Shown here: positions 32,430 to 42,100 of the stretch, one piece after another
Layout of the letters: every line of letters starts with the position of its first letter
Numbering within the stretch: position 1 is the stretch's first letter
From: Bacteroidales bacterium
GTDB taxonomy: Bacteria; Bacteroidota; Bacteroidia; Bacteroidales; Muribaculaceae
Reading direction: 5' to 3'
Assembly (NCBI GenBank): GCA_910575615.1
Contig: CAJTEX010000007.1
Location: 1 to 64,000 of the forward strand
DNA: 64,000 bases
Translations under genes and position numbers: made by a program
Notes under the pieces: model-generated
What the model was told of the DNA's origin: nothing
Seen by the model: the letters and a program-made list of their open reading frames with translations, nothing else
The model's database searches: none

Positions 32430-32708
32430 TTAATCTGCTAACATACAACTTCCTTCTACCTCTTTCATCTTACCACCGCATTTAGGGCAATGTCCATCAA
32501 TAGGATTCCAGGTTGACACAACTCTTTTTCTACAATTTGGACAATCAACATAGAACATGTGGTCGTGCATAAGCACGCTGACGATCTCCTTGCAGTGGTC
32601 ACATTTGAAGTCCACTACCAGTCCTGCCATGATTCCGTCGAACCCAGCTCCGTTGCCAACGTGCTCATAACCGCAGCAGGAGCATCTGTATGTATGATAT
32701 GCAGCCAT
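32430..32708 (-). CDS. Small multi-CxxC zinc-ribbon protein
   Basis: The 92-aa protein has four Cys pairs (CSCCGY, KCDHCK, DCPNCRK, HCPKCGG), enough for two zinc ribbons, and no other domain. It probably binds zinc and perhaps nucleic acid or a partner protein. It follows the helicase-like gene by 7 nt, so it may be a subunit or chaperone of that protein; this is inference. Confidence 0.65.
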   Translation of the reverse strand: MAAYHTYRCSCCGYEHVGNGAGFDGIMAGLVVDFKCDHCKEIVSVLMHDHMFYVDCPNCRKRVVSTWNPIDGHCPKCGGKMKEVEGSCMLAD

Positions 32709-32715
32709 GTAAAAT

Positions 32716-35376
32716 TTAATTTTTATAGTTGCTAAAAAAACTATGATACTTCTCGTTGCCGCAATTTAATACAATGACACGTTCTCTTGCACGTGTTAAT
32801 GCGGTATATATGAGTTCGGAATTCACTTCGTTTGGTTCTATGATGAGAATCAAATTGGGGGTTTCCCAACCTTTGAAACTATGTATCGATGATATTTTTA
32901 TACATTGATTTTCGACGGTAAAATGAATTTTTTTACTACGATCGATGTTTTTTATATCACGTTCAGGGAAAGGAGCTCCAGATTGATGAACTTGTTGAAT
33001 TTCATCAAGAGTGGCAAATGCCGTTTTAGTTTCTTTGTTGTTAGTTTTCCGAAGATAATTCTCGATTGATCGCAGAATGGGGATGTGATTAGATACAATC
33101 GCGACATCGCTTGAAGAAATTTGCCTTTCTTCTATAATATTGTTGCATATTTCACAAATTCTACCAGCAGAAACATTTGAGCCCAAATTATAATAGTATA
33201 AACATTTGAACTCTTCAAACAAAGATGCTTGAGGTGCGTCAAATTGACTTATCGTATTCGTAATAAAAGTATCGTGGAATTTTACAACCAGATCCGATAA
33301 AGAGTGAGTAAGAAATCTATGCGATTTTGTTAGAGAGTTGTTCCATCCATTCCTCGCGACTTCTACCTTAATTTGCCCTTTGCTATCCAAAGGTCGATGA
33401 TATATGTTTTGGCTTGCATCGCCAAGGACTACAATCTCTCCATCACTCGCAAGGAAATATCGTTTGATTATTTCAATCCAAATAGGATTAAAATCTTGAA
33501 TCTCATCGATGAAGATGTTATTAAACCTCTTAGTTATAGATTCCTTCGCACTAAAGAAATCTATATCATCGTATGAAAACTCAAACTCGTCTGACTGTAT
33601 GTCTTCTGATTCCTGTCGATTATTTATAACGCGTCTTTTGGACGGTTTTAATCCAAGGCTTTGTGCATTCATTTTGAAGAAACGATGGTAGCTAAGAATT
33701 GTAAATTCACTCCGTCCAAAGTCAGCCTTTACCTGATTCAATCTGTATCTTATATAATTAGCTAACGCAATATTATATGATAAAATCAAAACGGGATTTC
33801 CGGTATATAAATGAGTATTGACGGCACGTTGAACGAGTACCTGAGTCTTCCCTGATCCGGCAACCCCATTTATTTGTTTTGTCACATTAGGCACTGAAAC
33901 CAACTTTTGCTGTGTGCTATCCAATTCAATGCCCTTACCTTCCTTATAGCTATGCCATGAAGGAGAGAGTATGCGCATAATGCTTTGATAGGTTACATCT
34001 CCAAAATCATCATTATTATAAATAGGAGCGAACCAACCTAACTGCATGGTCCCTGGATTTGAAGTAAGAGAATCATTTCCCACAAATCTTACATAATCAA
34101 AGCCACAAGGCACCTTCTTCCCGACATATTCATATTTTAGCCCTATGGTTTCTTGGGCTGTCAAGTTACATATCCATGAATAAATGTCGTTGCAGCTACA
34201 GTCGGGAAAAAGAATTGCCATTCTGACAATGCCCCATACATGCTTATTCTTTGCTGCGATTTTTCCCCATACGTCCTCCAAGTGCTTACGCATAAGATTC
34301 CCTTGAAGATTTTTAAGGGCAATCATATCTTCACTAATTCTATTCAGTTCAGGTCGACCTTCATAAATCTTCAGAATCAAAATACCCATACCGGGTCTTA
34401 CTAATACAACATCAATCTTTTCTCCATTTATCTCAGGTGCCAAGAAAATAGAATCATGCTCATTCAAGTCTTTACATTGCTCCAACCTTTCATAAAAAGG
34501 AAGCGCCTTTTCAGACAACCCATATTGACGGAACCATCCTGCAATATCATAGTCGTCCTTCATCTGGAATCCACCTTGAAGTATTGGCTTTATTGATACA
34601 TCAAATGAATGATTTATTGAGTTTCCATCGTGGATAAAACAATTGGCCTTACATGTCACTCTTTTTCTTCTGCTTGTAAAGGCGTACTCCTTATTGGAAA
34701 TGCGAGTAATATTTGTGTAATTATTAAATATAGACGCAAATTGATCTATCCTGTAAGCACCGTAGTTCAGTGGACCAACACACATTATATAATGTTTTTT
34801 ACCCGGGGAGGCTACCACTTGAGCAAGTTTAACTAAGTCAATGGTGTTAATGTCCAGTACATTTGAGAAAAGATGAATAACATTAGGGGATATATAACTG
34901 GAACTCCTTATCTGATCTACCGAATCTGATTCCGCTGGGAGATATTTATTTATCGTAATAATCTGGATGCTGGGAAATGCGGTCTTAACATTAAGTTCAG
35001 CTCTTTCTAATGCAACCAAAGAAGGCTCTATCAATGTTACTTTTTTAAGCAAATGTAACTTTTCACGTTCTCTTAACATGTCTATTAGAGTCAAAGATGC
35101 CAATCCCTGTCCACAACCCCAATCCCAAATTTCAATATTCCCAAGTTTGTCAAAATCTATATTTTGGAACGCTCCACGACATTTAATCTCATGCATTTCA
35201 CCGTATGCCGAAATATAAGCGCAGAGTTCTTCATTGGAATTGAGAAGTCCAGTCCCATGATTAACAAAATTCCATGGACAAACTCTCATATGTTGAGGTA
35301 GCATCGATTTTGAAACATCGATGAAAGATTCCATTGTATACGGATGGATTCGCGATATGGCACTTTCAAATCCCAT
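32716..35376 (-). CDS. Fusion of methyltransferase-like, NERD-like and UvrD/REP helicase domains
   Basis: The 886-aa protein opens with a SAM-methyltransferase-like motif (IEIWDWGCGQGLASL, residues 81-95). A NERD-like nuclease-related segment follows near residues 300-330 (KIDVVLVRPGMGILILKIYEG). Then comes an SF1A helicase with Walker A GVAGSGKTQVL (about 500), Walker B IFIDEIQDFNP (about 625) and C-terminal YTALTRARERVIVLN. NERD-helicase fusions occur in defence islands; the extra methyltransferase-like domain is unusual. It probably translocates on and may process invading DNA. It starts 1 nt after the DUF1848 gene stop. Confidence 0.75.
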   Translation of the reverse strand: MGFESAISRIHPYTMESFIDVSKSMLPQHMRVCPWNFVNHGTGLLNSNEELCAYISAYGEMHEIKCRGAFQNIDFDKLGNIEIWDWGCGQGLASLTLIDMLREREKLHLLKKVTLIEPSLVALERAELNVKTAFPSIQIITINKYLPAESDSVDQIRSSSYISPNVIHLFSNVLDINTIDLVKLAQVVASPGKKHYIMCVGPLNYGAYRIDQFASIFNNYTNITRISNKEYAFTSRRKRVTCKANCFIHDGNSINHSFDVSIKPILQGGFQMKDDYDIAGWFRQYGLSEKALPFYERLEQCKDLNEHDSIFLAPEINGEKIDVVLVRPGMGILILKIYEGRPELNRISEDMIALKNLQGNLMRKHLEDVWGKIAAKNKHVWGIVRMAILFPDCSCNDIYSWICNLTAQETIGLKYEYVGKKVPCGFDYVRFVGNDSLTSNPGTMQLGWFAPIYNNDDFGDVTYQSIMRILSPSWHSYKEGKGIELDSTQQKLVSVPNVTKQINGVAGSGKTQVLVQRAVNTHLYTGNPVLILSYNIALANYIRYRLNQVKADFGRSEFTILSYHRFFKMNAQSLGLKPSKRRVINNRQESEDIQSDEFEFSYDDIDFFSAKESITKRFNNIFIDEIQDFNPIWIEIIKRYFLASDGEIVVLGDASQNIYHRPLDSKGQIKVEVARNGWNNSLTKSHRFLTHSLSDLVVKFHDTFITNTISQFDAPQASLFEEFKCLYYYNLGSNVSAGRICEICNNIIEERQISSSDVAIVSNHIPILRSIENYLRKTNNKETKTAFATLDEIQQVHQSGAPFPERDIKNIDRSKKIHFTVENQCIKISSIHSFKGWETPNLILIIEPNEVNSELIYTALTRARERVIVLNCGNEKYHSFFSNYKN

Positions 35377-35377
35377 G

Positions 35378-36454
35378 TTATATTCCTGTTATTTTGTCAT
35401 TTAGTGGATTACTTAGATGTTGTTGCCAGTTAGATACAGCAATTGCTTTGCTGGTATTGGCATAACAATATTCGCACTGGTGCGGGCAAGTATTGTATTG
35501 TCCAATATCCTTGCTGATGATGCACCCACAAAATTGTCTTTGACCTTTGTCCCTATTATTCTTTCTTTTAAAGCCATATGCTGTCTCGGAGATTTTAATC
35601 GCATCTAATGGAATCTCCGGCTCGTCAAATAATGTAGGCTGTGTAGAATGGATCTCTACATTGAGAAATTTCATCAACGCAGAATCACTCCATGCAAAGC
35701 GAATCATTAAGTCATCATCAACGCATCGGTTGTGCTCAATTCCATACTGCGTAATGTCGATTTTCTCTCCACATGTAGCGAGGACATAGTTCCACCCTCG
35801 CTCCTTATTCATAGCCGATAACCGAGATGCAAATGCATTCATGGAATCTTCATCCCACTCATGATAACGAATATTGTTCCTATCAAGATTAATCTTCACT
35901 TTTTTATATGATGCTATATCCGCAAAGCTGAACACTAACTTCTCGGTATAACCTTTCAGCTGATCGCCTATATTCCTAACTTTTTTAAGTAGTTTTTCAA
36001 TTGATATTTCATCAGTAAGGATCATAGGGTCAAACCGCCAGACAACTCGGCCGAGCCCTAATTTGTCAACCAATTTTATGAAAGTGTCAATTCTTTGCTT
36101 AAGAGGAGGAACGCCTTTTTCTAACCCCTCGTCCTCATAATCGTTGAGGGTATATTGTATATAGCAACCAATGTTACGTTCCTTTAGATATTCAAGATGT
36201 CCGAGCAGTGGTTTCGGGTTTTTAGACCAAAACACTATAAAGCGAGTGTTTTGATATGAAATATACAACGGCACTCCATTGAATGGATTTGTCCATACAG
36301 AGTATCCCTTTTCCAGTCTGCGAAAAAACCATTCTGCATAAAATGCTGGTATATCGGTAGAACGACTGGCAGAAACAATGATTGGGGCGGTTGCCTCAAC
36401 CAATCTGCCATCATCTGTTGTAATATTTACTTTTTTTGCAGCCATACCGGTCAT
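35378..36454 (-). CDS. DUF1848 family iron-sulfur protein
   Basis: From ATG 36454 (MTGMAAKKVNITTDDG) the protein is about 358 aa. It has the DUF1848 start block (IIVSASRSTDIPAFYAEWF), NPFNGVPLYIS and FWSKNPKPLL, and a C-terminal Cys cluster (FCGCIISKDIG, then TCPHQCEYCYAN) suited to an Fe-S cluster. The family is radical-SAM-like in appearance but its reaction is unknown. It overlaps no neighbour but is tightly packed between the DUF4268 gene and the helicase fusion, which points to a shared operon function. Confidence 0.75.
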   Translation of the reverse strand: MTGMAAKKVNITTDDGRLVEATAPIIVSASRSTDIPAFYAEWFFRRLEKGYSVWTNPFNGVPLYISYQNTRFIVFWSKNPKPLLGHLEYLKERNIGCYIQYTLNDYEDEGLEKGVPPLKQRIDTFIKLVDKLGLGRVVWRFDPMILTDEISIEKLLKKVRNIGDQLKGYTEKLVFSFADIASYKKVKINLDRNNIRYHEWDEDSMNAFASRLSAMNKERGWNYVLATCGEKIDITQYGIEHNRCVDDDLMIRFAWSDSALMKFLNVEIHSTQPTLFDEPEIPLDAIKISETAYGFKRKNNRDKGQRQFCGCIISKDIGQYNTCPHQCEYCYANTSKAIAVSNWQQHLSNPLNDKITGI

Positions 36455-36455
36455 T

Positions 36456-37559
36456 TTATGCTTTTGCGATTTGCTTGTTATACTTGCTGAACACTTCAAG
36501 AAATTTGCGACTGCCAGAAAGTAGGAAATTCATCACTTCAGGCACGACAGCTTCATCAAGATATGAGATCTCTTTCTGTGTTTTGACTCTGCATGTTACC
36601 TTATCATTCAGCCTTTCCCAAACTAATGGGAATTCCGGCATGGCTGATTGAATCTCATCCTTCATGGAATAAAGGAAGTCAAATTTAGTCTTGTTGGTAT
36701 CCTTATCTCCAAAATTGAAATAGAGCTCAACTCGGCACACACTATAGTTGATAATTACATTAACAGTAAGTCCGGAGACTCCAAGAGATTTCCCTATCCA
36801 ATTGTCAGTGCTTGGTGATGATGAAGCGTAAGGGCCATTCTTTTCGCTGTTTAGCTCAATAAATGCAACCCAGAATTTACGCCTTGCTGTAAAACGACCG
36901 GCAACGGTGGCTGAGACCTGTGTTGCTTCTTGTGTTTTTGCAGCCATCTTGATTGTATATTCCTCAGCATCTTTAATTGGAATGATTTGGTCAAAATCAA
37001 TCAAGATGCTATTGTTATATGTAAAAGGCGTTACCTTAAAGCACTTTATTTCAAGTCCAAATTTAGATAGCCACAACACTGATGATGTAACCTCTTTACG
37101 GAAGTTGGCAGCAACAAAGAAGATTCTTTGTGTGTTGTCGCCTACATTCAGTTCCACCTCGTCGATGTCTTCAATATCATAGAAGTCAAGAATATTAGCG
37201 ATAGCCTTTTCCCTGTCGGCAATATACTTTGAATAGATGTCAAGTATCTCCTGTTTTGAGAGACTTGAACAGTATGATGCATACTTTATTGCTTGCCATG
37301 TAACGTCTTTCCCGGAATCATCGAGCTTGTTCTCAATTACGACAAGCCGCCCTTGTTTGTCGAGAGCAAGAAGGTCAAGACGTTCCTTGGTTTCTGAAAA
37401 TCCATCAAATTCCTTTTGTATAATAAGCAAATCTTCACCAAGAGCGGACGGTTCTGCGGCAATCCACTCCTGAAGATGTTTGCGCTCAGTCAGTTTCAAA
37501 TCACTGAAGCTGCGTTTGACTGCTGATGATAGTTTATTATTGTTTTCTAAGATATACAT
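36456..37559 (-). CDS. NucS-like nuclease domain with DUF4268
   Basis: The 367-aa protein has an N-terminal PD-(D/E)xK nuclease core with Asp62 (RLDLLALD), Glu76-Asn-Lys78 (VVIENKLDD) and a following helix (WQAIKYASYCS), as in NucS/RecB-type endonucleases. The C-terminal half (residues 215-340) is DUF4268. Proteins of this build are common in restriction islands and are thought to be DNases. It is downstream of the type I restriction genes and could add nuclease activity to the island. Confidence 0.75.
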   Translation of the reverse strand: MYILENNNKLSSAVKRSFSDLKLTERKHLQEWIAAEPSALGEDLLIIQKEFDGFSETKERLDLLALDKQGRLVVIENKLDDSGKDVTWQAIKYASYCSSLSKQEILDIYSKYIADREKAIANILDFYDIEDIDEVELNVGDNTQRIFFVAANFRKEVTSSVLWLSKFGLEIKCFKVTPFTYNNSILIDFDQIIPIKDAEEYTIKMAAKTQEATQVSATVAGRFTARRKFWVAFIELNSEKNGPYASSSPSTDNWIGKSLGVSGLTVNVIINYSVCRVELYFNFGDKDTNKTKFDFLYSMKDEIQSAMPEFPLVWERLNDKVTCRVKTQKEISYLDEAVVPEVMNFLLSGSRKFLEVFSKYNKQIAKA

Positions 37560-37569
37560 AGTCCTTAGA

Positions 37570-37923
37570 TTAGCAGTTTATATATGTGACGGGATTCTGG
37601 CTGCGCACATAATCAGATACCTTAAGGCCCAAATATTTGCTATCTTTTACCTCTATGCCCTCAAAAGAGCAACGAAGATATCCGTTATACTCCTCATACT
37701 TCCATCGCATATCAGTATATACAGCTATGACTATGCCATTGGCAACTCCGAACACATAGTCAGCTTGTTCCACATGGCTCTTATCTACTTTCCAATATTT
37801 ACGAACCATTTCATATACATTGGGTCGCTTATAGATGTCCTCCTCTTTATCATCGGCATTATAACATCTACTTATATTGAGCAATACAACTTTATCGGTT
37901 GGTATTTCGGGTATTGTTTTCAT
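37570..37923 (-). CDS. Hypothetical protein downstream of the restriction operon
   Basis: From ATG 37923 (MKTIPEIPTDKVVLLNI) this is a 117-aa protein with no recognised domain. It alternates beta and helix and contains VEQADYVFGVANGIVIAVYT, which looks like the DUF/LEM-type RNA- or nucleotide-binding folds seen in some restriction-linked genes, but I cannot assign it. The start is chosen because the upstream gene's stop is one base away (37925). Confidence 0.5.
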   Translation of the reverse strand: MKTIPEIPTDKVVLLNISRCYNADDKEEDIYKRPNVYEMVRKYWKVDKSHVEQADYVFGVANGIVIAVYTDMRWKYEEYNGYLRCSFEGIEVKDSKYLGLKVSDYVRSQNPVTYINC

Positions 37924-37924
37924 A

Positions 37925-38188
37925 TTACTTCTTATTGCTTTTGTCGTTAATTGAAGAGCTGATTCCAAAGAAAGATTTCACAACTTCGTCTTCCTCTTCC
38001 CAAATATCTAATTCATCAATATCGTTCTCAATCTCGTTCTCACAGAATGTGATACTATCAATATTGTTCATTAGAAAGTCCATTCCACCTTCGGTAAGGG
38101 GTGTGGAATAAATATTATTTAGGCGACTCTCGTTTAATTCGATGTCATCTTTAATCTCATCTATGATTCTCTCCTTGTCAGTCTTCAT
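37925..38188 (-). CDS. Small acidic hypothetical protein
   Basis: From ATG 38188 (MKTDKERIIDEIKDDIE) the protein is 87 aa. It is very acidic and helical, with a stretch ENEIENDIDELDIWEEEDE. Such charge suggests a DNA-mimic or an antitoxin-like partner, but nothing identifies it. The longer frame to 38275 overlaps the peptidase gene and is not needed. It sits between an ImmA/IrrE-like peptidase and another small protein. Confidence 0.5.
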   Translation of the reverse strand: MKTDKERIIDEIKDDIELNESRLNNIYSTPLTEGGMDFLMNNIDSITFCENEIENDIDELDIWEEEDEVVKSFFGISSSINDKSNKK

Positions 38189-38198
38189 TCTTTTGTTC

Positions 38199-39179
38199 TT
38201 AAAGGTTTGGAAATAAAGATTGCTGAACAGGCTTCTCGCGCAAAGTCTTGATTGCAGAAACAAACGTTTTATCAAATTTGTGCAAGTAGCCTTTTGCCAA
38301 TGGAACAGGTTCCATTAGCATTTTCCAAATATCATTGGATGCCTTGAATATCATATCAACACTGATTCCGGATGGAATTTCATCGTTTTTATCCAGATAA
38401 CCATTCAGATATTTCTCCGATGGACTTGATATTCCAAGCCGATTGCAGATAAGCCATGAGATTGATTCAGCCTCAAATTCTCTTGCACCATGGTCTAATG
38501 GTCGATATTGCCACCATTCCTTGGGTGTACATGGCGCACAAATATGGTGACAGAAGAAATGGCCAAGCTCATGGATTATACTTGCGAACCGCTCTGCATC
38601 GTCTGCTTTGGAATTTACACTCAGTAAGAAATTGGCTGGATATTTTAGATTATGATTTCCAATCTTAATATCAATCGTTTCTTCTTTTTTATCTAATCTC
38701 ATTATTTTGGCGCAGAAATCTCTGCCTGCGATCATCGATGGATTATATGCTATCCCGTATGGTGAAAGATTTTTTAGAAGAATTTGATATTGAGAACTGT
38801 TGACATTGCCATTCGCCTCAAATGGTGCAGAAAGTTCTTCTATGACCTTTTCAATTTCTTCATCGTCAAACTTGCTGTCAGGCGACGCAAAGGTGTCAGC
38901 AACATCGAAAAGATACTCCAGTGGGCCAAAAGGGATGAGGACGAGAATAGGACGTGCATCGGGTTTTATGGCTCTACCGAAGAGCTTTTTCCATTTCCCA
39001 TCATTCAGAAGGTATTTGGCTCCGGGTCTCTGTATATACGCAAGCATAGAGTTATAGGGCGCCAAAACTTTCATGCTCTGACAGAATTTCATCATTGCAC
39101 GGAAGTTTGTTGAACTTCTATAACTCTTGACTCCAGAGAAAAGTGAGTCAAGTCTCTCTCCGGTAAATCCTGATTCCAT
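38199..39179 (-). CDS. ImmA/IrrE-like zinc metallopeptidase
   Basis: The 326-aa protein carries the HExxH zinc motif in IIHELGHFFCHH (about residues 205-216) with a downstream Glu-rich helix (GAREFEAESISWLICNRL) that supplies further ligands. The N-terminal half resembles the ArdC-like N-terminal domain often fused to such peptidases (NFRAMMKFCQSMKVLAPYN). ImmA-type enzymes cleave repressors or antitoxins. Here it could act on a regulator of the restriction operon, being 10 nt after hsdR; the substrate is unknown. Confidence 0.75.
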   Translation of the reverse strand: MESGFTGERLDSLFSGVKSYRSSTNFRAMMKFCQSMKVLAPYNSMLAYIQRPGAKYLLNDGKWKKLFGRAIKPDARPILVLIPFGPLEYLFDVADTFASPDSKFDDEEIEKVIEELSAPFEANGNVNSSQYQILLKNLSPYGIAYNPSMIAGRDFCAKIMRLDKKEETIDIKIGNHNLKYPANFLLSVNSKADDAERFASIIHELGHFFCHHICAPCTPKEWWQYRPLDHGAREFEAESISWLICNRLGISSPSEKYLNGYLDKNDEIPSGISVDMIFKASNDIWKMLMEPVPLAKGYLHKFDKTFVSAIKTLREKPVQQSLFPNL

Positions 39180-39188
39180 AGCTATTCT

Positions 39189-42100
39189 TTATGCTGCGAT
39201 AACTTCACTAATTAGTTTGATGTATTCAATCAAGGAGTTATAGCCTTGCTTAAATACCGTAGTGAAACTGTTGAATGGTGGAGATTGGAGAAGCTTGGTG
39301 CGGATGTCTCCGTTCTCACTTACATAGCGTATCAGATTGCGGAGATATTCCTCCTGCATCCTTGTCATTTCAGTGCCTTTAATCAGTTCACGGTATTTCT
39401 CAAACGCCGTTTCCTGCTCTATACCGATTATCGAACGGATAAACGCAGCCACATTCTCCCTATAAGGGTTCTTTTGTGTGGTTGCATCGTATTCCTCTCT
39501 TGTGCCAAGTTCGTGCCAGAAGATTTCTTCCAATCGTTTAATATCGCTCTCCGACAAATGCTCCAGGCGATAAATCTTCTGTAAAACAGGGTCATTGGGA
39601 AGATGTTCACGCAGATAATCCTCAGCTCGACGACGATATGTACGCGGAGGAGTTACAGAGATTCCAGTGTTATCTTTCTGGAATGTATCTTCAATGTTAA
39701 CTGTAAACGTCTTGTCACTCTTTCCTCCGTCAATGTACTGCAAGAGGTCTCGAAGTTCTATGCGTACCCTTTCGAGTGAACCGAGACTAAGCGAGTTCCA
39801 GAATTGGGAGGTCAACACTTCCTTGATGGTATCCATTTTAGCCATCACCTGAGGGATGGAAGCCTTCTTCTCTTTGAGATAACGGGCTATGCTGGTTATC
39901 TGAGTCTCGGTTGCACCTGCATTGACGGTCTCATCGACAAGAGCTAACTGTCGTTTCAGACAAAGAGCATCGAATTTCAATGCGGAAGCATCGGCCAATG
40001 TGTTCTTGAACAAAGGGGAAATATTTTCTTTCATCGCCATTGTGTCTCCCAAAGAGAGTGCAGTCATCGCATCAGGCTGCGATAATGACTCAACCAGTTT
40101 TAACTGTCGGCGCACATCAAGACGGCTTCTGTTCAGTTCCTTTATCTGCTTATGAAGAATCTCCTTCAATTCATCATGAAGTGATTTCGCATCTGGGTCA
40201 GATTGATACGACGCATCTTGGAGAATATACTTCAAGTCGGTACGGAGATTGAAAATAGTTGCAACCACTGAAATAGATTTAGTAGGTTTCGCCCCATCTC
40301 CATTGACACTGAAATATTCAAAATTGCGGTAGTAGTCAAAGATGAGAAAATCCTTCTTATGCTGTCCCGGCCCAAATAGATCCGGACATAGTCGCGTTCC
40401 TCGGCCAATCATCTGCCAGAACTTGATTTTGGAATGAACAGGCTTAAAGAACACCAAATTGACTATTTCGGGTACATCAATGCCGGTATCGAGCATATCG
40501 ACAGAAACGGCAATCTGAGGAAGACTCTCCGGATTCTTGAAACGAACAATCAAGTCTGAAGAGTATTTCTCATAGTTGTCTATGACTCTACAAAAGTCAG
40601 GACCCAGATCGGGATAAAGTGCGGCAAAACGTTCTGCAATAAATACTGCGTGCTTATGGTTGTATGCAAAGATGATGGTCTTGCCAATCATAGTGCCGTC
40701 ATTTACGCGGTAGCCGTTTTCCATCAACTGAGTAAGCACATAGTCAACGGTATTCTGACTGAAGATGTATTTGAAAATCTCGGCAGCTGATATTTTGCGG
40801 CTGTAATCACCTTCGATACTTTGAATCACTTTCTCATACTCAAAGATTTCTTTAAGTTGCTCTCTTTCCTCGGGAGTCAGTTTTTCCGGGTCAATACCTT
40901 CAGTGAGGATCTGTGAGTTGTCAATGATGGGAACGAACGGCACAAGCCATCCGTCATCTATTGCTTCCTGATACTCGTAACTGTCCGTAGGGATACCTTG
41001 CTCCATACCGAAAAGTTCGTATGTAGAACGGTCTACTTCATCTCGTGGCGTAGCAGTCAGTCCCAAAAGCAAACCATCGAAATAATCAAAGATAGCGCCA
41101 TATTTGCCAAATACTGATCTATGTGCCTCGTCAATTATTACAAGGTCGAAGCGTCCGATTGAGAATGTTTTGTCCTCGCGGTCCAGATGGCTTATCATTG
41201 TCTGATAAGTTGAGAAAAGGATACGTGCAGACTTATCTCCGTCAGAGTCACGCAAAGAACTTACTGTCTGTGATGGGAGAAGTTTCTGATAGTTGAGCTT
41301 GGCTTGGTCAACAAGTTCGATTCGGTCAGCAAGGAACAAAACGTTTTTAACCCATCCATTGCGTACCAACAACTCCACCATTGAGATACTGACACGGGTC
41401 TTTCCAGTCCCTGTTGCCATCACAAGAAGGGCACGGCGGTGCATATCATTGAAGTGATTGGCTACAGATTGAATTACTCGTTTCTGATACGGGCGGTTGG
41501 TAATTCTATCATCAATCGACAGGTCAGATATGGCATTTCGGCTACGCTGGGCAATCATGCGACGCAGCTCATCACGAGTATGAAAGCCCATCAAAGGACG
41601 CGAGGGATAACCCTGACCGTCTATGATGTTTGTTTCAAAACCGTTGGAATAATAAATCACCGGAAGTTCGCAAGCATATTTGTTTTTAAGACATTCTGCA
41701 TAAAGCTCTGCCTGATGCCGTCCCTTTGCCGGATCCACGCTGCTACGTTTGGCTTCAATTACGGCGAGCGGAGTTCCGTCATCATCGAAAAGTACATAAT
41801 CCGCATAACCGATTCCTGTATTATTGGGCATATTATATGCAGTGTATGGTTCAGCAGCCATATCTAAATGGTGATATGCTGGAGAATCTTCATGTACAAT
41901 TGCATCAGATAAGCGACTCCCCACTTCTATCTCAATGCAAGCTTGACCGGCTATAATCTCTCCTTTCTTTTCTGAAACTTTCCAACCTGCTTCACGTAGC
42001 AACAGGTCAATATAAAGACGCCGTGTCTCTGCTTCTGAAAGGTCATTGACTATTGGCTGCGCCTCAACAGTCTCCGGTTGTGCCGTGGTTGTTTCAGCCA

